Origin: Chlamydia crocodili
GTDB taxonomy: Bacteria; Chlamydiota; Chlamydiia; Chlamydiales; Chlamydiaceae
Assembly (NCBI RefSeq): GCF_018343815.1
Contig: NZ_CP060791.1
Span: forward strand, 328,113-392,112
DNA length: 64,000 nt
Direction: 5' to 3'
Positions 31,843-41,250 of the stretch are shown piece by piece. Within the stretch, counting starts at the first letter, position 1; every line of letters starts with the position of its first letter. A program made the translations under genes and the position numbers. Below the pieces are notes generated by a model. The model searched no databases. It was not told the origin of the DNA and worked only from the letters and a program-made list of their open reading frames with translations.

Positions 31843-31873
31843 AGCTAAAAACCCCTTCACGGAGTTTTTAGCT
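31843..31873. terminator. Hairpin between convergent KH-domain gene and murC-ddl
   Basis: The inverted repeat AGCTAAAAAC (31843-31852) / GTTTTTAGCT (31864-31873) overlaps the murC-ddl stop codon at 31868-31870. The U-rich part is inside the stem rather than after it, so this is not a textbook terminator, but its place between convergent genes fits one. Confidence 0.45.
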
Positions 31874-34303
31874 CTTCGCGCTTAGTAAGCATTGCTTATT
31901 AAAAGTGCTGCTGACTTTTGTTTTCTGATCAAACTTATGTAATCCCGCTATAATTAGTTGATGCACGACTTTTTCGAAAGTCCATCCCAAACGCACAAAA
32001 TCATGTAAAAATGGACTAGATTCTGTCATTCCTGGAATAGGATTCATTTCAGAAAGCCAAAAATTTCCTTCTCTATCTAAAAAGAAATCGATTCTACAAG
32101 ATCCTTTACCTTGAATAACACGATACATACGTTCTGTAAATTCTTTCACTCGTGTTTTAGATTCTTCAGAAAGATCTAGATCATATTGTATTTTAGCACT
32201 AGATTTACCATTTAATCCGTATTTCTCTTCGTAATCAATAAATCCTTTTGATCCGCGACGCTCGTGTGGTTCAGAAATATAGTAACAACTGCACGCATCA
32301 CCAAGACAAGACACTTCGATTTCTCGAGATCCTAAACGGTTCTCTTCGATAAATACGTCGGTATCGTATAGAAATGCTTCTGATATTTTTAATTTTAGCT
32401 CTGTTTCATTATGAACTTCAAATACACCGATACTTGATCCTAAATGAGCTGTTTTCACAAACATAGGAAAAGTAAAAGTTTCTAAAATTCTGTGCATACA
32501 TAATTCTGGAGTCCGTTTCCAGGCATGTAAAGTTAACGGTTGATAAGGAACTACAGGGATCCCTACAGAAGCTGCAAGACGTTTTGTCATAATCTTATCC
32601 ATACTGATAGCTGAAAAGAGCAATGATGGCCCTCCATAAGGCTTATCGATAATTTCTAAGAAGCCTTGAAGCGTACCGTCTTCCCCACAAGGACCATGTA
32701 AAATTGGAAGAATAAAATCTAAACCAACTAAAGTCTCGGCAATTTCTGAAGATAGCACATGATGCCCCATCCTCTCACAACAACTTCCTTCATCAAGATT
32801 CGCTACTTTCGACCACAACCCCTGTCGATTAATAACGAAATATTGCACATCATAATATTGTGAAGAAAGATATTGAATAACATTTCTTGCGGATAATAAA
32901 GAGATATCATGTTCGCAAGATTGCCCCCCGCAAACTACTCCTATGGATAATTTCTTAGGCTCAAAATCCTTTAAAGCATTTCCTATAGCATAAATATTCC
33001 CTGCTCCTAAAGATACACAGACATCATGAACGCGGATTTCTCGTTTCAAATACTCTACAACATTATCATAGGGAACATAGGTACAGCAAACATGAGAAGA
33101 TAAAGAAATTGTCTCCGCTAGCCTCTCAGGAGAAGGTAAATCTAAAGGCGTTTCTCCTGCACTATAGATATCTGTAAGAATTACCTCATCAGCATCTTGA
33201 AAAGCACTAAAAAACTCATCTAAACAATATTGTAATCTAGAAAACCTATGAGGTTGACATATAGCAACTATACGACGCAATCCTACGGCATCTCGTAGCG
33301 CTCTTAAGGTACAAGAAATCTCAGAAGGATGGTGGGCATAATCCTCAAGAAACAAGAATCTCTCAGAAATATTTTTTCTTTCCATACGTCTTTGTACTCC
33401 AGAAAAATTTTTCAGAGCTTCTCTAATGCTTTCCTCTTCTATACCAAAAGTTAATGCTACACCTACAGCTACCGCAGCATTTGCTACGTTATGCTTACCA
33501 ATCAAGTTAAGGTCTATATCTAAGTAATCTTTTCCCAAAAAAGATAGAGAAAAAATAGAACACCATTCTTCTTGACGATGCGAACAAATATGCAAATCAC
33601 AATCCCGAGAAAACCCATAAGATGTTCCAAAAATCCTTCCCTTAAGTTCTGGACAATCGCCATTATAAAAACATAAGGTTGGGTTATCAACTTTACGAGA
33701 GAACTCTTCGATCGTTAATGCAAGTTTTTCCTTACTTCCTTCAAAATTACTCAAATGTTCATTGTCTAAGTTCGTGACTACCGCAACTTTAGGAAAGTAG
33801 TGTTTTAAAGAACCATCGCTTTCATCAGCTTCCGCAATAAAGTATTTTGACTTTCCCGAATATCCATTTAGACATAGAGAATTCAACCCTCCAATAGCAT
33901 AAGAAGGATCTTTTTTTGCCGTTTGAAAAATTGCTGTAATCAGTGAAGATACGGTAGTTTTCCCATGACTTCCTGAAACTAAAATGCTGGTTTGCTCTTG
34001 CATTAAAAAGGCAAGAAGCTCAGCACGGTGTAATATAGGCAATTGCTTTCGTAAAGCTTCCTTATATTCTACATTATCCTTAGTAATCCCCGATCCATAG
34101 ATAATAATACAATCTTCAGGAACATGACTTTCTTTATGTCCAGGAAAATACGTTATGCCTTTAGCAATGAGTTTATCTACAATAGCACTTTGATTTAAAT
34201 CACTACCTGATACGGAATACCCACGGTCTAATAAAATATGAGCTAATCCACTCATTCCTATGCCACCAATACCTATAAAATGATAGTGGATTGTCCTATC
34301 CAT
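31868..34303 (-). CDS. murC-ddl: MurC-Ddl fusion: UDP-MurNAc-L-alanine ligase / D-Ala-D-Ala ligase
   Basis: 811 aa two-enzyme fusion characteristic of chlamydiae. MurC spans about residues 1-450: dinucleotide-like GIGGIGMSGLA, ATP loop GSHGKTT at 111-117, and HHPSEI. Ddl follows from about 455: VVCGGQSCEHDISLLSARNV, then ILHGPCGEDGTLQGF, a central ATP-grasp region, and NPIPGMTESSPF at the end. It supplies two steps of peptidoglycan precursor synthesis in the cytoplasm. Last gene of the minus-strand dcw-like run, 7 bp after murG. No frameshift between the halves. Confidence 0.97.
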   Translation of the reverse strand: MDRTIHYHFIGIGGIGMSGLAHILLDRGYSVSGSDLNQSAIVDKLIAKGITYFPGHKESHVPEDCIIIYGSGITKDNVEYKEALRKQLPILHRAELLAFLMQEQTSILVSGSHGKTTVSSLITAIFQTAKKDPSYAIGGLNSLCLNGYSGKSKYFIAEADESDGSLKHYFPKVAVVTNLDNEHLSNFEGSKEKLALTIEEFSRKVDNPTLCFYNGDCPELKGRIFGTSYGFSRDCDLHICSHRQEEWCSIFSLSFLGKDYLDIDLNLIGKHNVANAAVAVGVALTFGIEEESIREALKNFSGVQRRMERKNISERFLFLEDYAHHPSEISCTLRALRDAVGLRRIVAICQPHRFSRLQYCLDEFFSAFQDADEVILTDIYSAGETPLDLPSPERLAETISLSSHVCCTYVPYDNVVEYLKREIRVHDVCVSLGAGNIYAIGNALKDFEPKKLSIGVVCGGQSCEHDISLLSARNVIQYLSSQYYDVQYFVINRQGLWSKVANLDEGSCCERMGHHVLSSEIAETLVGLDFILPILHGPCGEDGTLQGFLEIIDKPYGGPSLLFSAISMDKIMTKRLAASVGIPVVPYQPLTLHAWKRTPELCMHRILETFTFPMFVKTAHLGSSIGVFEVHNETELKLKISEAFLYDTDVFIEENRLGSREIEVSCLGDACSCYYISEPHERRGSKGFIDYEEKYGLNGKSSAKIQYDLDLSEESKTRVKEFTERMYRVIQGKGSCRIDFFLDREGNFWLSEMNPIPGMTESSPFLHDFVRLGWTFEKVVHQLIIAGLHKFDQKTKVSSTFNKQCLLSAKS

Positions 34304-34310
34304 AGATTAC

Positions 34311-35384
34311 CTACAAACATTCACAAATAAATTGATAAAAAGACTTCGAGGATTTGTTGTGATAATAAGCTCGCAGCGCCTCTCGCCTATTTTTAATAGT
34401 TTCAGAATCTAGAGCAAGTAAAATATTTTTAGTCAAAACTTCTTGGGAAAGCTGTTTTTCTAAAATCATCGATCCTCCCCCTATAGTATAGACAAGAAAC
34501 TTTGCATTTTCTTCCTGATGTCCGTAAGCTCCTGGATATGGTATGAGTATCGAAGGACTTTGCGCCCATAACAACTCATCTAAAATTGTAGCTCCTGCGC
34601 GACTAATTACCAGATCTGATGAAAGTAAAACATTGAGCATATCTTGTTCGAAATGTTTTACACAGAAAGATACATCACCACGACTGTAGACATGCTGTAT
34701 AGAAACAACATCACCCTTAGGTCCTGCAATATGATGAACATACATATTCGGATAATCCTTAGCAACATCTACAAGAGCAGATGGAACATAATCGTTTAAT
34801 GTTTTGGCTCCTTGAGAGCCCCCCACAACACACACTGTTGGAGAATGCGATGTGAGACGTTCTACAATAGGACTGAAAGAAGAGAAGGCTCTTTTTGGCA
34901 ACGAGATCTCTTGTGAAGGACAACGAAAATTTCTAGTTACCGGAGAGAACGATACTCCTACACCTTTAGCAAAACGTGAGAAGAGCCTATTGACTTTACC
35001 AGGGACAAGATTTTGCTCATGTAAAAATATAGGAATTTTCTTTTTTAGTGCTGCCACCAATACAGGAAGAGAATGATAACTACCAAATCCAATGACAACA
35101 TCGGGGTCAAAAATCATAAGCTCTTTTTTAGCTTTCTTGTATCCTTTATATAAGGAACATGTTCTACGGATAGCCATTAGAGGATTAGAAATTACCGGCA
35201 AACCCGAGGGGATTTCTTTATAGTGTACATCTTGTTCATAAAGATTCGGATGATTATCTAATCCCTTCCCCAAAAGAAGAACGTCTATACCCTCTTTACA
35301 AAATGCTTCTCTTGTTGCTAGAGCTGGAACTATATGTCCTCCCGATCCTCCGACGGCTAAAGCTATTTTGTTGATTTTCTTCAT
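34311..35384 (-). CDS. murG: UDP-GlcNAc:lipid-I glycosyltransferase MurG
   Basis: 357 aa from the ATG at 35384 (a GTG one codon earlier is less likely); AAGGG lies seven bases upstream. GT28 family: GGSGGH at 12-17, the GxGSYHSLP region, [12 protein letters not shown], and [12 protein letters not shown]. Converts lipid I to lipid II at the inner membrane face. Its first 89 bp are inside the 3' end of ftsW in another frame, so translation is probably coupled. Confidence 0.96.
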   Translation of the reverse strand: MKKINKIALAVGGSGGHIVPALATREAFCKEGIDVLLLGKGLDNHPNLYEQDVHYKEIPSGLPVISNPLMAIRRTCSLYKGYKKAKKELMIFDPDVVIGFGSYHSLPVLVAALKKKIPIFLHEQNLVPGKVNRLFSRFAKGVGVSFSPVTRNFRCPSQEISLPKRAFSSFSPIVERLTSHSPTVCVVGGSQGAKTLNDYVPSALVDVAKDYPNMYVHHIAGPKGDVVSIQHVYSRGDVSFCVKHFEQDMLNVLLSSDLVISRAGATILDELLWAQSPSILIPYPGAYGHQEENAKFLVYTIGGGSMILEKQLSQEVLTKNILLALDSETIKNRREALRAYYHNKSSKSFYQFICECL

Positions 35385-36450
35385 CACACACCCTTAATAG
35401 CAAAGTAACACCACACATATTAGCAATCAAAGAGGATCCTCCTTGACTGAAAAAAGGAAGATTTACTCCCTTACTTGGTAATAATCCTGATACAACACCT
35501 AAATTCATGAAAGCTTGCATCCCGATAATTACTGTAATAGCTATTGCTAACGAAGCTGCTTCTAAAGAAGACGCTCGAATAGCAACCACATAACCGCCAT
35601 AAACAAAATACATGTACAGCAGAATCAAAAGCAGCATACCAATGAAACCAAATTCCTCAGCATATATAGCAGCGATATAGTCATTTTGCGCTTCGGGCAA
35701 GTAAGTAAGCTTTTGTAAACTTGCTCCTGGCCCCTTGCCCAATAATCCTCCTGATCCCGCAGCAATTTTTGCCTGATACGGTTGATGGCCTCGCCCTTTA
35801 ATATCCAACTCTGGATGGAGATAGACATTTAAGCGATGCCTCACGTAAGGCATCCTATAAGCAAGAGCACCTCCAACAACAAGGATACATAACAAAGGAA
35901 GTAACCAATACCGTAGCCGTACAGCTGTCATAATAAATACGGGAATAAGAGAAAAAGCAATTACAGCTGCAGAACCATTATCAGGCTCTATAGCAATCAA
36001 TAGAATAGGAATGAACAACGTTGTAGTTAGCTTAAGGAATGATTTAAAATTTTCTCGATATTGAGGACGGGAAACGAGATATTCTATAGCCACACAAGGG
36101 ACAAGGTACTTCACAAATTCAGAAGGCTGTAAGGTAAGTTGTCCTATACCTAACCAACGTTTGGCGCCATTCCTACATACTCCTATCCCAGGAATTAAAA
36201 CAGCAATAAGAGCTATTCCTGCAATAAGCAATAATGTAGGACTCATTTTTAGAAAATCTTTCCATCCTGTCATATAAACTAAAGAAGAAAGACTCAGTCC
36301 TAATAATAGATACGTAATCTGACGAATTAGAGCTTTATGCGTACTGCAAGGTAGAGAACGATCTAGAATTTCGGCTGAGGAAGTATCGAAAACCATAACT
36401 AGACCTAGAGAAAAAATCCCTAATAAACATGAAACAATGAACCACTTCAT
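35296..36450 (-). CDS. ftsW: SEDS-family peptidoglycan polymerase FtsW
   Basis: 384 aa polytopic membrane protein with about ten hydrophobic segments. Family motifs: [39 protein letters not shown] with the catalytic Asp, and [15 protein letters not shown] near the end. The cytoplasmic tail is Ser/Arg-rich ([10 protein letters not shown]) and its coding region overlaps murG by 89 bp. It polymerises septal glycan with a class B PBP. With no FtsZ in this cluster it presumably serves MreB-directed division. Confidence 0.95.
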   Translation of the reverse strand: MKWFIVSCLLGIFSLGLVMVFDTSSAEILDRSLPCSTHKALIRQITYLLLGLSLSSLVYMTGWKDFLKMSPTLLLIAGIALIAVLIPGIGVCRNGAKRWLGIGQLTLQPSEFVKYLVPCVAIEYLVSRPQYRENFKSFLKLTTTLFIPILLIAIEPDNGSAAVIAFSLIPVFIMTAVRLRYWLLPLLCILVVGGALAYRMPYVRHRLNVYLHPELDIKGRGHQPYQAKIAAGSGGLLGKGPGASLQKLTYLPEAQNDYIAAIYAEEFGFIGMLLLILLYMYFVYGGYVVAIRASSLEAASLAIAITVIIGMQAFMNLGVVSGLLPSKGVNLPFFSQGGSSLIANMCGVTLLLRVCDEENQQNSFSRRRIGRTYSSSSSNKRSIL

Positions 36451-36468
36451 ATTGGGCCTAGAGATAGA

Positions 36469-37197
36469 TTATCGTATGCGCAATTGATCTCCAGGTCTAA
36501 GTTTGCGCGCCTTATGCTCATCAAGATCATTCATCCTTAGCAAGTCTTCAAGACGGATATGATTACGTAAAGCTATAGTCCAAGGACTATCGCCTTCCTG
36601 AACAGTATAGAAATCTTCAGCGCTGGAGACTTTCACCTGAGGTTTTTTAGCTTCTTCTTGCTTATCAGACACGGGCACCTTTAATACCTGGCCTATCTTC
36701 AATTGTGTAGAAGATAGATCATTAATCTGCATGAGAATAGCTACAGTCGTATGATTTGCCTTAGCAATACGCTCTAGAAAATCTCCTTTTTTCACAATAA
36801 CCGTTGCATAAGCTTCTTTTTTAGGAGCTTCTTTAACAACTTGGTCTTTTGGTTCATGAGATATAGGATTTACAATCGGAACGGAAGGAGTTGTTTGAGG
36901 AACATTAGGTGCTGGAGGAGTTTTGACAACTACAGGTTTATTTTCTGCAAACTGCACTGCCAATTCCTCTTTAGAAACACGTTGAGGAACAGTCTCTACG
37001 GTAGGTTTTTCAACCTTTTCTATTTTTTCTTGTGCTTTTTCTATAGAAGTAGGGACAACTTCAACAAGCTTTGCTGGTAAAGGAGGAAGCAATACATCTG
37101 TATTTTTCTTATCAGAATGTTTTGCTGTAGTGAATAATACTAGCACCAAAACTGCATTCACTAAAGTTGCAATTATAATCGTATCTCTACGGTTCAT
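36469..37197 (-). CDS. nlpD: NlpD-like LysM protein without peptidase domain
   Basis: 242 aa. A single N-terminal signal-anchor (TIIIATLVNAVLVLVLFTTA), a Lys/Pro/Val-rich linker, then two LysM repeats: about 135-180 (VKKGDFLERIAKANHTT) and 195-240 (YTVQEGDSPWTIALRNH). The M23/LytM domain of true NlpD is absent, so this is a periplasmic glycan-binding protein rather than a hydrolase or full amidase activator. The start overlaps the stop of murD (ATGA), placing it inside the peptidoglycan operon. Confidence 0.85.
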   Translation of the reverse strand: MNRRDTIIIATLVNAVLVLVLFTTAKHSDKKNTDVLLPPLPAKLVEVVPTSIEKAQEKIEKVEKPTVETVPQRVSKEELAVQFAENKPVVVKTPPAPNVPQTTPSVPIVNPISHEPKDQVVKEAPKKEAYATVIVKKGDFLERIAKANHTTVAILMQINDLSSTQLKIGQVLKVPVSDKQEEAKKPQVKVSSAEDFYTVQEGDSPWTIALRNHIRLEDLLRMNDLDEHKARKLRPGDQLRIR

Positions 37198-38453
37198 ATT
37201 TTTAATGCCTCCATGTCACCAACCAATTGCCTAAAGCAATCTCCTCGTTCCTCAAAGCTCTGAAACTGATCAAAACTGGCACACCCAGGAGATAATAGTA
37301 TTACATCACCAGGTTGTGCGATACTCTGGGCTATGCTTACTGCTTCTTGTAGATCTCGGGCTTGAGTTAAAGGAAGACTACTAGATAAAGCTTGGGTAAT
37401 TTCGTTTCGACATTCCCCCATAGCCACAATATGTTTTACCGTTTGAGTAAGGACTGGAATCAAAGAAGTAAAGTTACTTCCCTTATTCCTTCCGCCCAAA
37501 ATAACAATGATGTTTTCTTTCACAGCTATCAGAGCTTTTTCTACAGAGCTCATAGTTGTAGCCTTACTATCATTGATATAACGCACGCCATCTTTTTCTC
37601 CCAGATATTCTATTCTATGGGGAGGTTTATCAAAGGTTTGAATTGCCTGTAAAAACCCTTCCAAAGGAATGTTGGATATCTCATTAGCTAAAGTGTAAGC
37701 CGCGCAATAATTATTCATATCATGCAAGTATAGTGGTTTTAATGCACTTCCTTTATCTAAAATTGAAGTTATTTCTTTAGTATAATCCAAATAGGATTTT
37801 CCAGATGAAATGCCTTCCCCAACCCATAAAGACTTAGATGATTGCAAACATTTAGCAATGTTATTTTTCGCTTCGCTATAAGCTTGTAAAGTTTGATGAT
37901 AATCTAAATGATTATCAGAAATATTTAAAATAGCAGCTCCTGATAGTACAGGCACCTCTATTTCTTGCTCAGCCAATTGAAAAGAACTAATTTCAACAAC
38001 ACGAATACCTTTTTGATGCATTGCCTGAAGAATAGGTACACCTATATTCCCCATAGCAAAAGCATTTGTTCCTAAAGAACGTAGTAAATGGACTAAAAAC
38101 AATACTGTTGTTGTTTTTCCTGTAGATCCTGTAATTCCAATAGAAGGATATTGATGAAATTCCGAATCTTGAAAAGCAATCTGAACATCAGTCACGATGG
38201 GAATATTTCTACGTTTTGCTTCAGTTACTAAACGATGCGAAGATTTGATCCCCGGGGAACGCACAAATAGATCTATATGTTCAGGAAATTCCTCAGTGTT
38301 ATCTAGATAACGCTCGCAAAAGAAACTACAAGAATTTAGAGCATTTAAAGATCTATCGATTCCTATAATATAATCCCCTCGATTATACAGAAATTCTGCT
38401 ACGGATCTTCCTGTAACTCCAGCTCCTAAAACTATAACACGTTGGTTATTCAC
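37194..38453 (-). CDS. murD: UDP-MurNAc-L-Ala:D-Glu ligase MurD
   Basis: 419 aa Mur ligase. N-terminal Rossmann start VIVLGAGVTGRSVAEFL, ATP loop GSTGKTT at 109-115, the central SDNHLDYH segment, and a C-terminal ligase domain with NDSKATT and LSPGCASFDQF. Adds D-glutamate to the growing stem peptide. 3 bp after mraY, and overlaps the LysM gene by 4 bp. Confidence 0.96.
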   Translation of the reverse strand: MNNQRVIVLGAGVTGRSVAEFLYNRGDYIIGIDRSLNALNSCSFFCERYLDNTEEFPEHIDLFVRSPGIKSSHRLVTEAKRRNIPIVTDVQIAFQDSEFHQYPSIGITGSTGKTTTVLFLVHLLRSLGTNAFAMGNIGVPILQAMHQKGIRVVEISSFQLAEQEIEVPVLSGAAILNISDNHLDYHQTLQAYSEAKNNIAKCLQSSKSLWVGEGISSGKSYLDYTKEITSILDKGSALKPLYLHDMNNYCAAYTLANEISNIPLEGFLQAIQTFDKPPHRIEYLGEKDGVRYINDSKATTMSSVEKALIAVKENIIVILGGRNKGSNFTSLIPVLTQTVKHIVAMGECRNEITQALSSSLPLTQARDLQEAVSIAQSIAQPGDVILLSPGCASFDQFQSFEERGDCFRQLVGDMEALKI

Positions 38454-38456
38454 AAA

Positions 38457-39503
38457 CTATCTCCATAAGGCGGCGGCAATCCCTACAATCATACAGATGA
38501 ATCCTGCCATATAAAAACGCAGGACAACTTTCGTCTCTGGAATACCTTTATACTCATAATGATGATGTAGAGGGGAACATAGAAAAATACGCTTTTCCCT
38601 CAATCGATAACTACCAACTTGTAAAATTACTGATCCAGCTTCTGCAACAAAAACACCGCCCAATAAAATTAAAAGCAATTCCGCACGAAGCATAACAGCA
38701 CAACTACCTAATACCCCTCCTATAAGCAAGGAACCTGTATCACCCATAAATACCTGAGCAGGAGAACGATTGTATTTTAAGAAAGCAAAGCTTACTCCTA
38801 CCAATGCAGCTAATAATATAGACACATCTTGCGCTAAAGGAATTGTCGGATCTGTAATAGCAACTACTAGCAAACCAAAAGCGCTCATACATGTAGTTCC
38901 TGCTGCCAAACCATCGAGACCATCTGTAAGATTTACAGCGTTGCTAGTCCCTACAATTGCTAGCATTGCTAAAGCAAAATAAAAAAGTTTGCTTAAAATA
39001 CTATGTCCAAAAGAAATAGCTCCAAAAAAAGGAACCTTTAATGTGCAAAATAGGGAGCTACCTTTATATAAAGAAAATATAGCTAGAATTGTGAGCATAG
39101 AAATCAACAGCTGTAAAATAAATTTCTGTTTTGCTGTTATACCATGTCCTTTTTTTCTTCTCTTTTTTACTATATCGTCATACCACCCTAAAGTTCCCCA
39201 ACTGACTATCAGAAATAGAAACAGCCATGTTGAAAGTTTCTCTAAAGGGAGCCAAAAGAACACAGTGGTTAGTAAGACAATACAAAAGATTATCCCTCCA
39301 GCTGTAGGTGTGTGCTTTTTATCCTGATGAAGAATCTCTAGCTTCTTACAGTAATCTTTATGCACTTGATTGTAATGATTTTGTTTCTTTAACCAGTATA
39401 TCATGGGTTTCCCTAAGAAAATCCCCAGGAGAAATGCTAGGCCAAATACCGTGGTTAATAATAAAATCCACGATTCATTAAAATAAGGAAATACAGAACT
39501 CAT
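38457..39503 (-). CDS. mraY: Phospho-MurNAc-pentapeptide translocase MraY
   Basis: 348 aa polytopic inner-membrane enzyme that forms lipid I on undecaprenyl phosphate. Motifs: KKHTPTAGGI in the N-terminal loop, the acidic TDGLDGLAAGT, FMGDTGSLLIGG, and the C-terminal PLHHHYEYKGIPETKVV. Sits between murF (17 bp away) and murD. Confidence 0.97.
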   Translation of the reverse strand: MSSVFPYFNESWILLLTTVFGLAFLLGIFLGKPMIYWLKKQNHYNQVHKDYCKKLEILHQDKKHTPTAGGIIFCIVLLTTVFFWLPLEKLSTWLFLFLIVSWGTLGWYDDIVKKRRKKGHGITAKQKFILQLLISMLTILAIFSLYKGSSLFCTLKVPFFGAISFGHSILSKLFYFALAMLAIVGTSNAVNLTDGLDGLAAGTTCMSAFGLLVVAITDPTIPLAQDVSILLAALVGVSFAFLKYNRSPAQVFMGDTGSLLIGGVLGSCAVMLRAELLLILLGGVFVAEAGSVILQVGSYRLREKRIFLCSPLHHHYEYKGIPETKVVLRFYMAGFICMIVGIAAALWR

Positions 39504-39520
39504 AAGTAAAGTATTAAAAA

Positions 39521-40867
39521 TTAAAAACAGCTTAATAGAGACTCTAAAGCTAAAGATCGTGATCCTTTTAACAAGACAATATCTCCTTGCTGAACAACTT
39601 TCTTTAAAATCTCTTCTATACTCTGAGCAGATGGATGGAAAGAAACTTCACAAGGACCATATTTTAATAAATGCTGAATCGGCAACCATTTTTCTCCAAT
39701 GAAGAAAATAATACTCGCTTTTGATAAAGCTTTTTTAGCAACAACGGTATGACCTTCCTCAGAATAATTTCCTAATTCTGCCATATGCCCTAAGATAAGT
39801 ATAACTTTCCTACCTTCCGAAGGATTAGGAATCGCATCTAAAGCAGCAATCATCGCTTCAGGGCAGGCATTATAGGCATCATTGATTACTTGAACACCAT
39901 TTCGTATGCTTTGCTCAAAACGCATGGGGGGGAGTTGCAAATCACAACAAGAGTGGACAATCCTATCAACAGGAACATCAAGAAGCCAAGCCAAAGATAG
40001 AGCTATTAATAAATTACTGTAGGCTGGCTGATAGGGTAAAGAAATTGCAAAATCTATATCGCCTTCAGGAGTACTTATAATCACGCTATCCTTGCGAATA
40101 GCCTTATAATAAAAATCAGCAGTTTCGTCATGAAAAGCAAAGGAGAACTTCTCAGAAGATGGGGACTGTTTTATAAAGTGAGAATACCAAGGAGAATCTT
40201 TAGGGAGAAGTTGTACACGACTATTTCGTAAGATATGCCCTTTTTCTTCAGCAATGCCTTGAACTCCTTTATCAGAAAAATTCATAGCATGTTGGTCCAC
40301 CACATTGGTAATTACAGAAACTTCAGGTTCTACTATAGAAAGTAAATCCTTCATATTTCCTGGTTCAGAAACTCCCATTTCCAAAATTATAAAATCCTCA
40401 TCACCGTCAGCCATTAATAAGCTTAAAGGAACAGTAAGTTGGGAGTTATAGCTTTTAGGACTGGCATATACTCTATATACTGAGGAAAGGAAAGTTCTCG
40501 CAAATACTTTTGTAGTTGTCTTTCCAATAGATCCGGTAATACCAACGATCGTTCCCTGAAATAAATGACTTTGATTTTCTCCTGCTTCTTTCAATGCTTC
40601 CGTTGTGTCATTAACAACAATTAATTCTAAACCAAACGCATCTCCACAATAATCCCTAGAAACAATTGCCGCTACAGCTCCAGCTTGAGCTGCTTGTTTA
40701 AGAAACCGATGCCCGTCTGTATACTGTCCAGCAAGAGCAAAGAATAAGTCCCCCGGATGTACCTGACGACTATCAATAGCAACTCCAGAAATCTTTTTCC
40801 CAGACCTTGGATATTTCACATCGGATAGCATTAACGATACCCAATCTTCTAATAAGATAGATCGCAT
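39521..40867 (-). CDS. murF: UDP-MurNAc-tripeptide:D-Ala-D-Ala ligase MurF
   Basis: 448 aa Mur ligase, first gene of the minus-strand peptidoglycan run. ATP loop GSIGKTTTK near residue 112; DAYNACPEAM in the central domain; LGHMAELG in the C-terminal domain. It joins the D-Ala-D-Ala dipeptide, made by the Ddl half of the fusion at the far end of the operon, to the tripeptide precursor. A GAGGA abuts the ATG and AAAGG lies seven bases upstream. The operon promoter should lie in 40868-41000. Confidence 0.95.
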   Translation of the reverse strand: MRSILLEDWVSLMLSDVKYPRSGKKISGVAIDSRQVHPGDLFFALAGQYTDGHRFLKQAAQAGAVAAIVSRDYCGDAFGLELIVVNDTTEALKEAGENQSHLFQGTIVGITGSIGKTTTKVFARTFLSSVYRVYASPKSYNSQLTVPLSLLMADGDEDFIILEMGVSEPGNMKDLLSIVEPEVSVITNVVDQHAMNFSDKGVQGIAEEKGHILRNSRVQLLPKDSPWYSHFIKQSPSSEKFSFAFHDETADFYYKAIRKDSVIISTPEGDIDFAISLPYQPAYSNLLIALSLAWLLDVPVDRIVHSCCDLQLPPMRFEQSIRNGVQVINDAYNACPEAMIAALDAIPNPSEGRKVILILGHMAELGNYSEEGHTVVAKKALSKASIIFFIGEKWLPIQHLLKYGPCEVSFHPSAQSIEEILKKVVQQGDIVLLKGSRSLALESLLSCF

Positions 40868-41098
40868 TCCTCAGCCTTTTGTCTCTTATTAAAATACATC
40901 TAATCAAAACTATACTGTTAGAATAGACATATCATTTATGAGTTCTAGGATTAAATCAGAGAGTATTTCAAACATCCTGTTCGTTAATATAAATAAATAT
41001 ACTACATGAATGCAAGCAACCTTATGATACTCTCGCAAGATTTCCTACTGACTATAAAATCGTATTTCGCTTAAACTAGGATTTCCTTGCGTTTTTTT
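40868..41098. other. Divergent murF / tRNA-Cys promoter region
   Basis: 230 bases, AT-rich, no convincing reading frame on either strand. It must carry the promoter of the peptidoglycan operon (minus) and of the tRNA (plus). Only the tRNA candidate listed separately can be drawn with any confidence. Confidence 0.4.
41048..41077 (+). promoter_or_regulatory. Candidate tRNA-Cys promoter
   Basis: CTGACT (41048-41053), 18-base spacer, TAAACT (41072-41077), each four of six to consensus. A start near 41084 would leave about 15 bases of 5' leader for RNase P to remove. Alternative elements nearby cannot be excluded. Confidence 0.35.
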
Positions 41099-41169
41099 GG
41101 TGGCATAGCCAAGCGGTAAGGCCGAGGCCTGCAAAGCCTCTATCCCCGGTTCGATTCCGGGTGCCACCT
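41099..41169 (+). tRNA. tRNA-Cys (anticodon GCA)
   Basis: A 71-nt cloverleaf. Acceptor GGTGGCA (41099-41105) pairs with TGCCACC (41162-41168), with U as discriminator, the identity base of tRNA-Cys. D-loop AAGCGGTAA, anticodon stem GAGGC/GCCTC with loop CTGCAAA (anticodon GCA), T arm CCGGTTCGATTCCGG. No CCA is encoded, so it is added after transcription. groEL3 begins 80 bp downstream and may share the transcript. Confidence 0.97.
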
Positions 41170-41192
41170 TTCTTTTCATCTAAGGTATTGTA

Positions 41193-41250
41193 CTCTAAAA
41201 AATGACTTGGTAGTGTGAGTTTTACTTAAAACTTCTTTAGAGGCTACCAA
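41193..41250 (+). promoter_or_regulatory. Structured leader of groEL3 that can hide its start site
   Basis: Three inverted repeats lie in the leader. Stem A: CTCTAAA (41193-41199) with TTTAGAG (41236-41242), which covers the AGAGG ribosome binding site. Stem B: TTGGTAG (41207-41213) with CTACCAA (41244-41250), which reaches the A of the ATG at 41250. Stem C: AGTTTT-ACTT-AAAACT (41218-41233), compatible with either. A and B cross, so they would be alternatives or a pseudoknot. No CIRCE operator is present. Confidence 0.5.

Noticed and set aside
31868..34303. MurC-Ddl as a frameshift artefact
   Set aside because: The frame is continuous across the junction with complete motifs in both halves, and the fusion is a known chlamydial feature.
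41170..41249. CIRCE operator upstream of groEL3
   Set aside because: The TTAGCACTC / GAGTGCTAA repeat is absent; the repeats there are different and sit at the start codon.
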